Part shown: positions 1 through 9,779 of the stretch, piece after piece
Layout of the letters: each line of letters starts with the position of its first letter
Numbering within the stretch: position 1 is the stretch's first letter
DNA from: Kappaphycus alvarezii
Lineage: Eukaryota > Rhodophyta > Florideophyceae > Gigartinales > Solieriaceae
Length of the DNA: 64,000 bases
Assembly: GCA_002205965.3 (NCBI GenBank)
Contig: NADL03000689.1
Span: 496,001 to 560,000 of the forward strand
Direction: 5' to 3'
Notes under the pieces: model-generated
The model's database searches: none
Told to the model about the DNA's origin: nothing
The model's input: only the letters and a program-made list of their open reading frames with translations
Translations under genes and position numbers: made by a program

Positions 1-431
1 TTAGAGCCAGATCGGAACGATACGTCTTTTGCACTGCACAAACAACAAAAAAAATTGCGTTTTTGCACATGTAACACGGGATATTACCGTCCATACTTGA
101 GCCATAACCATAGCCATCATTACAATCGGATAAACTTGTTCCCCTACACCCCCAGTCCAACCCTGCCTGTGCTTGAAGCGTCTGGATCTCCTGAAAATAT
201 TCATCATCGACTGCATTCCCAATAGCATATCAGTCGCCCTCCCCTGCAACTTGAACTCTCCCTCCCTCTCTTCCCTCCTCTTAACATTCTGCGACGTTTG
301 GCATCAGCATCGACAACCTCTTCCCCCTCTCCCTTACCCTTTCCCCCTTCCCCATCTCCAAACCCTGACGGCACTAATAGACATTATAGACATTACATAC
401 ATTAATAGAAATTGTAGACATTAAAAAGTGT
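1..431. other. Non-coding left edge with pyrimidine tract and short repeats
   Basis: No convincing gene is seen. Positions about 240-360 form a C/T-rich tract. Positions 376-446 carry a degenerate run of AGACATTA-like units (TAGACATTA at about 378, 386 and 415, then TTAGACGTTA) that leads into the end of the minus-strand reading frame. The pyrimidine tract would be purine-rich on the minus strand, downstream of the two-ORF locus. I cannot tell whether it is a 3' end or simple low-complexity DNA. Confidence 0.4.
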
Positions 432-1555
432 TTAGACGTTAAAATGTCTGAACAAAACAGAATCAAAGTAGAGAATAGCAAAGCATACTCTGCTCTCATT
501 TAAAATGGTGCTGTAATGCTTTTCATTGCCGTCCAGGTTGCCACTGTTCTCTGCATGCTCTCTCGTCTCTGCGTCAAAGTCAATTCCCTTATCAATGTCC
601 CTCAAATACCTCTCAGTTCGATCCATTTCGGAACTGTATAATTTACTTAACCGAGTATTATCCTCTTTATCCAAAGAACCCTGAAAGTTCTTGTAATTAT
701 TAATTAACCGCAGCACCTCGTTTGATTGATCGACGCTCGACACATCACGTTATACCAGGCTTGATATAACGCGCCATTTGCTCTGAATGTCCTTCGCAGT
801 CTTAGAATACTCTGACATCATCTGCTGATTTAAATCACCTGGGATAGTTCTACTCCCTTGCTTTGAGCCTGTGTCGGGCAGTATTTCAACTCCATCAATC
901 CCCCCTTCGTAACCTTTATTACCGCGACGCACTCTTGTATGTTCTCCCCACATCACTCTAGAAAGCCCTTTCAAAAACTTCATATCCCACCTCTCTCTGT
1001 CGTCCCCGAGGCAACACAGTTGTCCAACGATAAGCAAATCCTTCTCCGTTGTGCTTTCCAGATCCGTTCCATGCCTGTTCTCGAGAAATTCCCGCCACGT
1101 CATATTTTGGCCAGATTTATTATAATCCGCAAACTGCTTTTGGAATAAAGAAAGGAAATCACTAAAGTGCCTCTTGAGCTCCACAGCACTTCTCGAAACC
1201 TTCGGCAATCTGTTAGGATCAATGCTTGCATCGATACTATCGAAATACACATTATTTACGTCCAAACTCTCATTAAACGATGGAGCACTAACCTTTCCCC
1301 AAAATCCATCTCGTTTTTTCACCGCGGTCTTGCTTTCTCCTCGTTAATCCTTGGAAAGAGCCAATAAAGGCTGCTCTACCTTCTTCATTGCAGTTCAAGT
1401 AAACAAAAAGACGCCAAAACTCTGAGATAGAAAACATCGAGGTCCGTCTCGATCCCTCTTCAGATGCGTTTTCGTTTACAGCATTTAACTTATTGCAGGC
1501 CTTGACTTTATCGTTTGTTCTTGGCCTTTTCACACCTTTCTGCTTTTTTTTTCAT
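432..1555 (-). pseudogene. Second ORF of a two-gene element-like locus; Myb/trihelix-like protein, frame-disrupted
   Basis: The ATG at 1555 lies three bases after the TAG of the upstream ORF (TAG-CCA-ATG). It is followed by a nine-A run that shifts the frame. Sense continues in one frame to about 1315 (motif SEFWRLFVYLN, then GLTRRKQDRG), moves to another at a second A-run (GAAAAAACG, about 1312-1320), and continues with RDGFWGKVSAPSFN, RSAVELKRHFSDF and YNKSGQ. It stops at an in-frame TAA (750-752), after which the frame stays open to 432. The pattern of FW, N, then RS..LK..F and SGQ recalls Myb/SANT-like proteins carried by some eukaryotic transposons. That resemblance is from memory and weak. 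The A-run indels and the in-frame stop suggest decay. Sequencing errors in the homopolymers are an alternative. Confidence 0.4.
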
Positions 1556-1558
1556 TGG

Positions 1559-2053
1559 CTAGACGTCTTCATCTGATGCACCCTTTTGGGCGGGTCTTGA
1601 TTTAGTCGGCGTCACAGAAGAAGGTGTCGCTTTCTTAGTCCTGGGGTTTTTTCTCCACAACTTTAAATCCAACGAAGAATGGAGCTGAGACGGCACATCT
1701 ACCCGGTTTCTGATTCGAGCGTGTTGTAAAACATACCCAACGGCAGGAGTCTCTCTGTGAGAATGGCGTGCGACATACTCCTTACATAATTCATCAAAAA
1801 CCCACCCCTCATCGACTCGGAATAGGTCTTCAAGGGATACATTGCGAAGTCTCATACTGTTCCAAATAAACCTGAAGCACAAAGCGTTCTGTACCGTTTT
1901 AATACTCGAGGAAAAAATTCTTATGTCGAACTTCTTCGAAAAGCTCGACAAAGTGTGCATATTCATTCCGCACAAAAACAAATACCCCTTCTTAATGCCT
2001 GGATCCATCGTCATATCCCCAGCGGAAGCGGAGTCGTCGTCATTTTGAGACAT
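1559..2053 (-). CDS. Unrecognised 164-aa protein, first ORF of a two-gene locus
   Basis: This ORF starts with ATG at 2053 and runs 164 codons to TAG. I do not recognise the family. Residues 1-20 are acidic and serine-rich. The middle (about 20-125) looks globular, with a cysteine/aromatic-rich stretch (GYLFLCGMNMHTLSSF) followed by helical, charged sequence. The last 35 residues are basic and proline/threonine-rich (RKNPRTKKA, TPTKSRP), like a disordered or nucleic-acid-binding tail. The stop is three bases from the next ATG on the same strand. Such spacing is unusual for host genes in a nuclear genome but common inside mobile elements, so I infer that both ORFs belong to one element. No terminal repeats were found. 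Confidence 0.5.
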   Translation of the reverse strand: MSQNDDDSASAGDMTMDPGIKKGYLFLCGMNMHTLSSFSKKFDIRIFSSSIKTVQNALCFRFIWNSMRLRNVSLEDLFRVDEGWVFDELCKEYVARHSHRETPAVGYVLQHARIRNRVDVPSQLHSSLDLKLWRKNPRTKKATPSSVTPTKSRPAQKGASDEDV

Positions 2054-3342
2054 AGAAATTGTTCTCTACAAGATTAAAGTTTCGGGCAGGAGGTACAGGT
2101 GTAACTAGTGATATAATGGGGGCAGATTGCAGGAGCGATGAAACGATTGAGAACGTCTTATGTTACTGAGCAAGCAGTTGCGTAAGTGCAATGAGTCAGA
2201 GAGATCTCTCCGGTGGTTGAGGAGGTGGCGAGGAAGGAGAGGAAGAAAGAGACGGAGCATTTATATGCTTCTACAGTGGAGGGGACCGGTGCGGGTGGGT
2301 CACTTGTGCCAGTATCCATAAGAAGATAAGCAGGCCTGCAGGCTTGGAACCTGCGTGCGCTTAGGGTGGTTACTGGTGGAGCTCTTGCCGGGTTTGTGCA
2401 TTTGGCGGAGATGTGAAACCAACCGATGCACAGTAGTCGCCGTGATGGATGCATAACCCAAGGGACAGTGGTGAGGGCGCTGTAGGGGGCGCTCGGACGC
2501 CGGACGAAGTGGTTTGGGGCATAACCATGTACGGGGATCACATGTTTTGTATTTGTCCACCGCGTCTGCACTTGTACTGGCAGAGGACATTCTTGGTAAC
2601 AAATTTTCCCTTCCCTGAGGCCTTAAAAGCGGTGCACCCTACTAAGCGATTGGAGTTACTTGTACAATACTGTATGCCAATCCTCGGAACTTCCTGTCCT
2701 GTTCGGTAGGTATGCACTTCAGACCTCCCTTTCCGATACTGTAATTTTCACCAAGGCCTCTTGATACCAGGTGGCCACGTGGCGCTATTGAATGACCAGC
2801 AATGAAGGACTAAGAAAAAGTCATCGTTTGAAATTTTGAACTTGCCAACGGAGTTCAGACCTTGAGAAGTGCGGTTCGGTGACGAGGAAGACCAGGGCGC
2901 GTCACTGATCGCGGAAGTTGTGCAGTAGCGGAGGGTTACGGGGGTGCTGAGTAGAGCTTGTCCAGGAAGAGATGTGAATATCCAAAGAAATCGCTGAAAT
3001 TGAGGGAGAAGAAGTGAGAAAATGTAAAGGTCGGACAAGTGTGGTCAGAGTTGGGGAACGGCGTGAAACGGAAAGGGGGCGGCGCGGGGTTGAGGTAAGC
3101 TGGGCTTACTCGAATGGTTCCTAGAAAACAAATAAATTTCAGCACTGTAGCCTATTATATAAAAATAACTAAAATAATTAAAACAATCCAGAATCCACTA
3201 TTTGTCCCCATCACAACCCCGCCTCCAAAATGGACCACGGGGCCGCATACTGTGCTGTACGTTTCAGTATTTCAAATAACAGCCCGTCCATCCCTTCCAA
3301 CCTGAGCCTCGACACCACCACTCCTGCTTCCCCGGCCTTGCT
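2054..3342. other. Intergenic region with a possible zinc-finger-like fragment
   Basis: No intact gene is seen. On the minus strand, 2300-2602 and the overlapping frame 2158-2571 give a cysteine/histidine-rich stretch (CPLGY...TTVHRLVSHLRQMH) that resembles the C2H2-type finger at the start of some LINE proteins. It is short and may be coincidental. A TGTACAATACTGTAT motif lies at about 2661-2675, matching the TACTGTA motif found upstream of other genes in the window. Positions 3120-3200 are AT-rich. Confidence 0.25.
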
Positions 3343-3530
3343 CTCGGCTTGTGTGCCTTGTTGCTAGCTCGCTCTGTACGCTTGGGCGCCTCGTGTTTCT
3401 CCTCGGCTTGTGCGCCTCGTGCTGGCTCGCTCTGTAGGCTTTTGCGCCTCTTGTTTCTTGCAAGCTTGTACGCCTGTTTGGCTGGTTTTCCTTCTATTCT
3501 CGAGCGCCTTGTAGGCCCGTGCTTCTCCTC
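3343..3530. repeat. Minisatellite, about 59-bp unit, roughly three copies
   Basis: A unit beginning CTCGGCTTGTG and containing GCTCGCTCTGTA and GCGCCTC recurs at 3343 and 3402. A more diverged third copy starts at about 3461. The first two copies are closely similar and the third is degraded. The array ends about 130 bp before the ATG of the histone-tail chimera, so it may belong to that locus or act in its promoter. That link is inferred only from position. Confidence 0.7.
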
Positions 3531-3659
3531 GCCATCTTATTCCCCTCATCTTGCGGTTGCACAACGACGGTGAAGCGGAAGCTGGGAAGTACGGAGGTGC
3601 AGTTTCAGACTGCCTGTATTCTCGTGGAAGCTAATCTTTAGTTGTGCACTAACACTGCA

Positions 3660-4822
3660 ATGGCGAGGACGAAGCTATTGGCTAGGTTGAGCACGGGAGG
3701 AAAAGCGCCCCGGGAGAAGATCGCTACAAAGTCCGCGTGGATGTCAAGGGAAGCGGACGCCGAAGCCCAGTCCAAACTACCTCCGCAGACAAGGGCACTT
3801 CTTGGAAGGTCGGACATTACTAAGATCAACACATGTCGCCAAAAGAGTCCGATTTCGTTTTTTCACCTCTGGGTCTCCGAGCATGACGAGGGTTTGCGCT
3901 TGTGACTTTCCATTCCTATTTGGGAAGCATATAATGGACGCAGTTTACGTCCAGCCTACCAAGGAGCTTACAAAGGAGGTCGCCTGCCAATTGGGCTTGA
4001 CAGAATCCCTTTATGACTCCCGTACGTATAAGAAGGTGTCAGAAAAAGACTGTATTGTCAAGTCTATAGTATGGGACGAGGAGGAAGCGTTGTACAAGGG
4101 AGAAGATGAGGCCACCAGGGAATTCCATATTATCCTTCTATACACCCTTTCCTTTGAGGTGGATGCACTTCCTTCATGGACAGTATCGACGAGGAGGGTT
4201 TATTCATGCTGGGTTCGGACACTCGTTGGGAGGCGATCTTTGAAAACTACGAATGGTGCCAGGAACACCCTGGCCGGAAGCTTCTTCTTTCCTTCACTCG
4301 CTCTCGGGAACCCCGCGATGATGAAACCAAGTACCGATCTTTCCCGCTCTTTAAGACCCCGTTCGTTGACCAGACAGAAGGGTGCATTGGAGCTTCCATC
4401 GCAAATAGATTGCGAGAATTAGGGAAGGAGGACAACGCAAAGCTTTGTTTGGCTACTTTAGGTCAAATATGGCTAGATGCCACGCGAATCACTTAAGAGG
4501 ATTCCGTATCCGAGATCTACGGGATGCCCAAAAGCACCTACCCCCCAGGGAGATTTTGCTCGAAAAACCCCTGCCAATGTACTCTTCTGTTAAATCTGCA
4601 TTGGCCTTGAACCCTGCCGTCTATATCGTCTCTGTAGAAGGTTCCAACGGGGTCAGGCACTTTGTTGCGATGAATACTCGGACGGGTCACCTTCTCGACC
4701 CTGCTGAAAAGTTCGTTCTTGAGCTCTCCGAGAAGTCCTTGGTTGAGTGCGTGGGCGGGAGTTCGACCTTCATCACGATACTGGAAGTTCGAAAGCTGCC
4801 ACTTAGAAGTGAACAGGCATAG
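3660..4822 (+). pseudogene. Histone H3 N-terminal tail fused to a cysteine-protease-like protein, frame-disrupted
   Basis: The ATG at 3660 opens with MARTK, AR, STGGKAPR and ATK spaced as in histone H3 residues 1-28. Against canonical H3, K4, K14 and K23 are kept, K9 is Leu, K18 is Glu, and position 27 is Met. No histone-fold helix is recognisable downstream. The frame stops at 3905. A second frame (about 3860-4170) and then a third segment (about 4175-4495) continue with acidic helical sequence and TEGCIGASIANRL. The last segment (about 4490-4822) has GVRHFVAMNTRTGHLLDPAEK. Cys at GCIG, His at RHF and Asp at LLDP could form a papain/C39-like Cys-His-Asp triad. Two or three frame changes mean either decay or unrecognised short introns. 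A protein of about 385 aa is implied. The neighbours are transposons, so I infer a mobile-element gene that borrowed a host histone tail. Confidence 0.6.
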
Positions 4823-5285
4823 AAGCGTCCCCGCTGCCGTGGCAGGACCAAGTCGGAAATCCGTAAAATCTGCGGCGCGCAGTCGGAGGTGAAGAGGAAA
4901 CCGAGTCGCTCCAACAGTAGTGTTCTACGGTGATCCAAAGGGTTCCATCTCTCAATTTTCTTCTTTGGTAACTCTCTTCTTCTGGTTTTCTTTCCTTTTC
5001 TTTTTGTGTAGGCATTCTTTTAAAACCAACGAAACAATTGTATTACTCAAACGATCAAAAGATGTATTGTTCAAACAAACAAGGGAACAGTTCTGCTAAA
5101 GTGTAACGTTCGACCACTATGATGGGCGAGAATGGAGGGCACTAATTTTGCAGACTTCTGGGGCGGACCATAAAAGGAACCAAACGCCTCGCGTTGATAG
5201 CACATCTGGAGTGAAGTCTACCATACGAGGTCAGCCAATACCTCGGGTGATCCCCTTTCCATATCTGGCACGGCCCGAAGTATCT
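4823..5285. other. Spacer between H3-tail chimera and gypsy pol
   Basis: No gene is seen. Positions 5035-5110 are AT-rich and the remainder is of mixed composition. The 3' LTR of the minus-strand gypsy element would be expected here. I could not match any stretch to sequence on the other side of gag, partly because a DNA transposon begins only 60 bp beyond the gag start. Confidence 0.4.
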
Positions 5286-7058
5286 TTATTTGAAAGCTGG
5301 CCATTTAACTGTTGTCGGCAAGGCCGACCCATGTGCGACATGGACCCAGCCGCCTACGTTGAACCCTACAGCTTCCGAGAATGCCTTTTTTCTCATAAGT
5401 CGCTCGTCTTCATCCCTTCTTCGTGCCCGGAGTGCCACGTTTGCTAGCAACTCCAATCGTCGATGGCTCTCCGAGGCCTTGGAAATTAGAGCTATCGCGT
5501 CTGATGATTCCATGCGCGGCACAACTACGTACATCAACTCGAACGGGGATGCTCCGGAGGCGAGACGACGACGAATGTATCCATACAAAACGTTCGGCAA
5601 GCTCTGCTCCCAATCCATCCCCTGGCCTAGAACCATTTTCTTGACGGCGGTATTGATGAAGCGTACCATCCTTTCGGCCCTACCATTCGACATGGGGGCG
5701 TAGGCCAGAACATTGCTCCAAGAGATTCCGTGTTTCTCCAAAAAGGAGATGAGAGAATCAGCGGTGAAGCATCCAGCATTGTCGGATACAATAGTCTTAG
5801 GGGGACCAAAGTGGAACAAAATTTCCTTTTCTATGAACTGAGTAACAGTCCTGGCCGACGAATCATCTGTGTCCAAAGCGGTTGGCCAACCCGTTAAATG
5901 CTCTACCGCAATGAGCAAAAACTTCCTCCTGCCCTTTGACTCGGGGAACGGCCCGGCGAAATGGATCGAATAAGTCTCGAATATGTTCGAGAGCGGCAAT
6001 CTCAGGCTTGTACGGTAAGGTGGGATATTTTTGGTCTTCTGACATCCCTCACAACTTTTCACGTAGTTTTGGATGTCCTTATGCATATACGGCCACCAGT
6101 AGCGGTCAGAGATGAACTTCTTCGTTTTTTCGGTGTCCCAGTGTCCAATATCGTCGTGGAAGCTGTGGAGTATCGACGCCCTATCCTCAAGGGAGGGAAC
6201 AGTCTTGAGTCCCATTTTCGTGCGTCGTAGTAGCTTCCTCTCCCAAACCATTAAGCGCTTCGCCATACGCTTGATTGCACGCCTCTTGGTTCCGTCTTCT
6301 TCTTCGATCTTAAACTCCTGCCAATGGCGAGCGACCTCAAGAAGATGGGATTCCAATGAGAGGCCCTCCACGGCAGAGACTGAATCAACGGTTGCAACCA
6401 AGTCTCCTTCGTCGACCCCTGTGGGTGGTGTGGAACCCGTATGGACGGCTCGCGACAAGTAGTTTGCGGCGCCTTTATTTGCGCCCGGCCTAAACTCTAC
6501 TCCGAACTCGTACTCAGCAAGAAATTCCATCCTCCGCGCCAACCTTCCATGGATGTCTTTCTTTTGAAAGGCGTAGCGGAGGGCTTGATAATCGGTAACC
6601 AACCTGAATTGCTTTGTCGACAACAGGTATACCCGAAACTTCCGCAAGGCGAAGATTACCGCTAAAGCTTCCCTTCCACACGCGTAGTAGTTCCTCTCAG
6701 CCGAATTCATAGTGTGGCTAGCATACTGAACGGGGTGTATCTTCCCTTCTTCCTTTTTCTGGGCGACAACTGCCCCTACCGCGACGCTTGAAGCGTCAGT
6801 TTCCACAATAAATGGGGAATCGAAGTCCGGAAATGCCAGAACCGGTGGAGTTGTGAGCTTCTCTTTCAAGGTCTCGAATGCCTCCATCATTTCCTCTGTC
6901 CAGTTGAATTTCTTATTTCCAGACGTATAGGCATGTAGTGCGGCTGAAATGTCGGCGAAGCCACGAATAAAACGGCTGTAATAACTGGCAAGGCCAAGGA
7001 AACCGCGCAACTCAGTGGTATCTTTCGGAACCGGTGATTCCTTGATAGCCTTAACCTT
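5286..7058 (-). pseudogene. pol: Gypsy RNase H and integrase segment
   Basis: This segment follows the TAG at 7059-7061 in the same frame. It begins with the conserved connection ELRGFLGLASYYSRFI. RNase H has FIVETDASSVAVGAVV, an E in REALAV and VTDYQALRYA. The integrase zinc-binding region has a His-rich start and CEGCQ. The core has YSIHFAGPF, IVSDNAGCF and SNGRAERMV. In active Ty3/gypsy integrases the first motif carries Asp (xDFxGP). Here a CAT codon (5961-5963 on the plus strand) gives His, so strand transfer should be lost. The second Asp and the Glu are intact. The C-terminus is short, ending about 65 residues after the core, and no chromodomain is visible. Confidence 0.9.
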
Positions 7059-7958
7059 CTATTCGTCGACTTGAACCCCTTTTTTGTCCATTTTGTGTCC
7101 CAGTAACTTCACTGCTGGTTTTGCGAAGTCACACTTAGTGATCTTGAGCTCCAGGCCCGCCCTTCGGATAGCGTCGAAAATTATATTTAACTGATCAATG
7201 TGCTCCTCGATGGAGTTAGAAAAGACGACAACATTGTCCAGATAAACGCGAGCAAAGGGAATGTCCCGTAAAACGTAGTCCATCATACGCTGAAAAGTTG
7301 ACGGCACATTCATGAGACTAAAGGGCAAAACCTCAAACTTGAACGTCCCGTAACGGCAAATAAAGGTAGTAATCTCCTTGCAATCCTCGCTCATGCGAAC
7401 CTGCCAGTATTCTGCGAACAAGTCGAGGGTAGTGAATACCGAACTACCCTTTAGGTCGTCGAATATTTCTTCTATCTTGGGCAGAGGCCAACGATCAGCC
7501 TTCATCTTACGGTTCAAAGTGTGGTAGTCCACAAAGAATCTGTGCTTCCCGTCCTTCTTGAAGGCGATCACTACAGGAAAGGACCATGCCGAAGACGCTA
7601 GGGTAATAATTCCTGCTTCCAGAATCTTATCGACTTCTTGTCGGACCGTAACTTTGTGACGCGGAGCCAGGCGACGGGCTCTGTGGTAGACTGGATTTTG
7701 GTCTTTTAGCTCAAACTTGTGTTCCACTGGAACTGCGGCGGGACAAAGGTCCTCAATCTTCCAAGCGACTACTCCATTGCTTCTTAGGGAGTCGTTTATT
7801 CGCGCTTGGTCTTCTTCTCGAAGGTGCGCTAGACGAGCCCTCAGAGCGCCACGAACTTCTTCTTCTTCTTCTTCGGTGGTGCTTTCTCTGTCGGGATGCT
7901 TCTCATCCTCTTGTTCCACGATGTCTCCGCGGATGAACAAAACAACTTCTTCTTCGGA
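7059..7958 (-). pseudogene. pol: Gypsy reverse transcriptase segment with YLDN active site
   Basis: This segment lies between two in-frame stops and contains the whole RT fingers-palm region. Visible motifs are FFVDYHTLNRKMKAD, PLPKIEEIFDDL, FTTLDLFAEYWQV, LPFSLMNVPSTFQRMMD and the catalytic box ARVYLDNVVVFS. Active gypsy RTs have YxDD. The second Asp is replaced by Asn (codon at 7233-7235, a G-to-A change on the coding strand), which should abolish polymerisation. The acidic N-terminal stretch (EDEKHPDRESTTEEEEEE) is linker between protease and RT. Only the mutated box and the flanking stops separate this copy from a normal gypsy RT. Confidence 0.9.
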
Positions 7959-8582
7959 TTAATCCGATGACTCCGGTCCAGCTTTCGAATCGGATGTGAA
8001 ATCTTCACTGGGAGTACCGTTATCTTCGCCTTCGAGGAGCTTTTTCTTGGTGGCTTTTGCGTCAGGTTCGAGCGGTAGCACGACTTCTTCTGACCCGATG
8101 TACAGGCGCAAACTCTTTGCTCCAAAGTCTAGGCTCGCGCGCATAGATGCGAGTACAGGAAGTGCAATAATAATGTCAAATGGAGACTTTTCGACAACAA
8201 GGTAGTCGAGCTTGACCCCTTGCTCTCCGAAAGTATTAGGGACATTCAGCAACGAGCCGACACAAGATGAACTTTCCCCATTAGCCATTTTTATATTCCT
8301 TGACTTAAAATTAGGCAATAGATACAATCGTTGAGACAAGACGGCATACATCACGCTAGGAACTGCCCCACAGTCTAGCAATGCCCAAACTTCAGTGCAA
8401 TAAACCTTAAGTTGTACGACTCGTAATAGCCGGGATTCCGGGTTAGATACGACCGCGACACGGGGTATTGACTGCTTCCCGAGCAAACGGCTCATTATCT
8501 TGGTAGCTCCATATGCATCCCCACGAGGGAGCTGGCCAAATGTCAGACCGCAGTTGGCATTTGCAAGTTCCGACACGACGTC
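7959..8582 (-). pseudogene. pol: Gypsy aspartic protease segment with DCG active site
   Basis: This segment continues directly from the gag frame after the TAA at 8583-8585. The retropepsin-like core includes VQLKVYCTEVWALLDCGAVPSVM, where the catalytic D-T/S-G triplet reads DCG (TGT at 8370-8372 on the plus strand). It is followed by a beta-rich domain with YLVVEKSPFDIIIALP and LDFGAKSLRLYIGSEEVVLPL, as in other gypsy proteases. About 205 codons lie before the next stop at 7959. The cysteine could reflect a single-base change from a Ser codon. Activity is doubtful but cannot be excluded from sequence alone. Confidence 0.85.
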
Positions 8583-9779
8583 TTATTTGCCAACGTACTC
8601 TTGGATCTCGTTCGAGTTCTTTTTCGCGCGTTTTTTCTTCTTCGGTTTCCTCCTGGGGTTCGAATTACGGAATTCTTCTACCGGAGGGACTGAGGGAATA
8701 ACTCGGGCTTGATGCGGGTTATTCACGAGACGGGATGTCGGAATCCCTTCGTAGCTTCCTTGGCGAGGCTTTTTCGGTAAGTCCTCGCCCTCGTCTGTTC
8801 TTTTCGGTGCATTAACTACTTCTTGGATATCATAGTCGGTGTCTGAATCGCTTTCACAGACTACATTAACCTGGCCTGCTTTTCCATCTTCCTCCTTATC
8901 TTTTTTATCGTGAGCCCCCGAAGACCTGTCCTCAGCGGCAGACCAACAAGTGGCTTCTGAATGACCGGTCTTGCCGCAATAAGAGCAACGCGCATTGCGG
9001 TGGGGGTTCTTCTCGCAGTTCATGGAATTGTGACCTATTTCGTTGCAATAAGAGCACGGACGAACTTTTTTGCCCCTCTGTTGTGCTGAAGAAGGTCCTG
9101 CACCGTTATCTCCCTTCTTATTTTTTAAAAACAATGTCAGTCTGGAGAGATCCTCAGCTAGAGCGTCCACCTTGTTCTCGATGTTTTTGAAACGGGAGTC
9201 TGGACGAAATAACAACTTGGCCGGCGGGACGTCTGTAACTCGGCTTGAAGAGCCAATAAACGTGAGTCGATTAGAGTGAAAGTCTTTGAGAGCCTGTCTG
9301 ATTCTTGAGTAGTCTCGAGGCTCACGGAAAGCTAAGAAATGCTGTAGCTCCTCGTGACGACAGGCGGCGGTGCGAAAAAGTCCAAATCTTGCAACGTTGT
9401 GGAATCCGGCTTTCTCGTAAAGGAGATCCATCTCCTTGAGGGAGCCAGAAATATTTTCGATGTCGAGTCCAATTTCTAAGACTTGTCGGATAACTTCTTG
9501 GGTGTCTTCTTCCTTGACGAATTGCTCGGAGAATTTTTGCTTGACGTAGGAGTAGTCTTTTGCCTCATCAACGAGTTCGCCATTCGAGTCGAATGTCTCG
9601 TAGTAGAAATCAAAAGCCAGGGCGTCTGGATGTCCCAGGAGAGTAAGTTCTTTCTCCGGATCGGGTCTGGAGGCCATAACGACGTTTTCATAGAAAAAGA
9701 AGAATTTGCGGACATCGCTAGTGCCGTCGAACACTGCCACACCGGGGCCGGGAGTTTCAGCCCTGCGCAAGAGTACCAT
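8583..9779 (-). CDS. gag: Gypsy Gag with two zinc knuckles
   Basis: An intact 398-aa ORF starts with ATG at 9779. Residues about 20-190 are the helical capsid-like domain (FFFYENVVMASRP, LEIGLDIEN). Two CCHC knuckles follow at residues 242-255 (CSYCNEIGHNSMNC) and 265-278 (CSYCGKTGHSEATC), both with the standard C-X2-C-X4-H-X4-C spacing used to bind RNA. The C-terminus is acidic and then strongly basic (KKKKRAKKN). It ends at TAA 8583-8585, immediately followed by protease sequence in the same frame. This stop could therefore be a translational readthrough site, or one of three knock-out mutations. Confidence 0.9.
   Translation of the reverse strand: MVLLRRAETPGPGVAVFDGTSDVRKFFFFYENVVMASRPDPEKELTLLGHPDALAFDFYYETFDSNGELVDEAKDYSYVKQKFSEQFVKEEDTQEVIRQVLEIGLDIENISGSLKEMDLLYEKAGFHNVARFGLFRTAACRHEELQHFLAFREPRDYSRIRQALKDFHSNRLTFIGSSSRVTDVPPAKLLFRPDSRFKNIENKVDALAEDLSRLTLFLKNKKGDNGAGPSSAQQRGKKVRPCSYCNEIGHNSMNCEKNPHRNARCSYCGKTGHSEATCWSAAEDRSSGAHDKKDKEEDGKAGQVNVVCESDSDTDYDIQEVVNAPKRTDEGEDLPKKPRQGSYEGIPTSRLVNNPHQARVIPSVPPVEEFRNSNPRRKPKKKKRAKKNSNEIQEYVGK

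Noticed and set aside
1312..1320. Programmed -1 frameshifting at the A-AAA-AAC-like run in the two-ORF locus
   Set aside because: The downstream sense frame is +1, not -1, relative to the upstream one, so a slippery -1 site does not explain it. A homopolymer indel is simpler.
5286..9779. Stop-codon reassignment to explain the in-frame TAA/TAG in gypsy pol
   Set aside because: Host genes in the window end in TAA, TAG and TGA at family-typical lengths, so the standard code applies.
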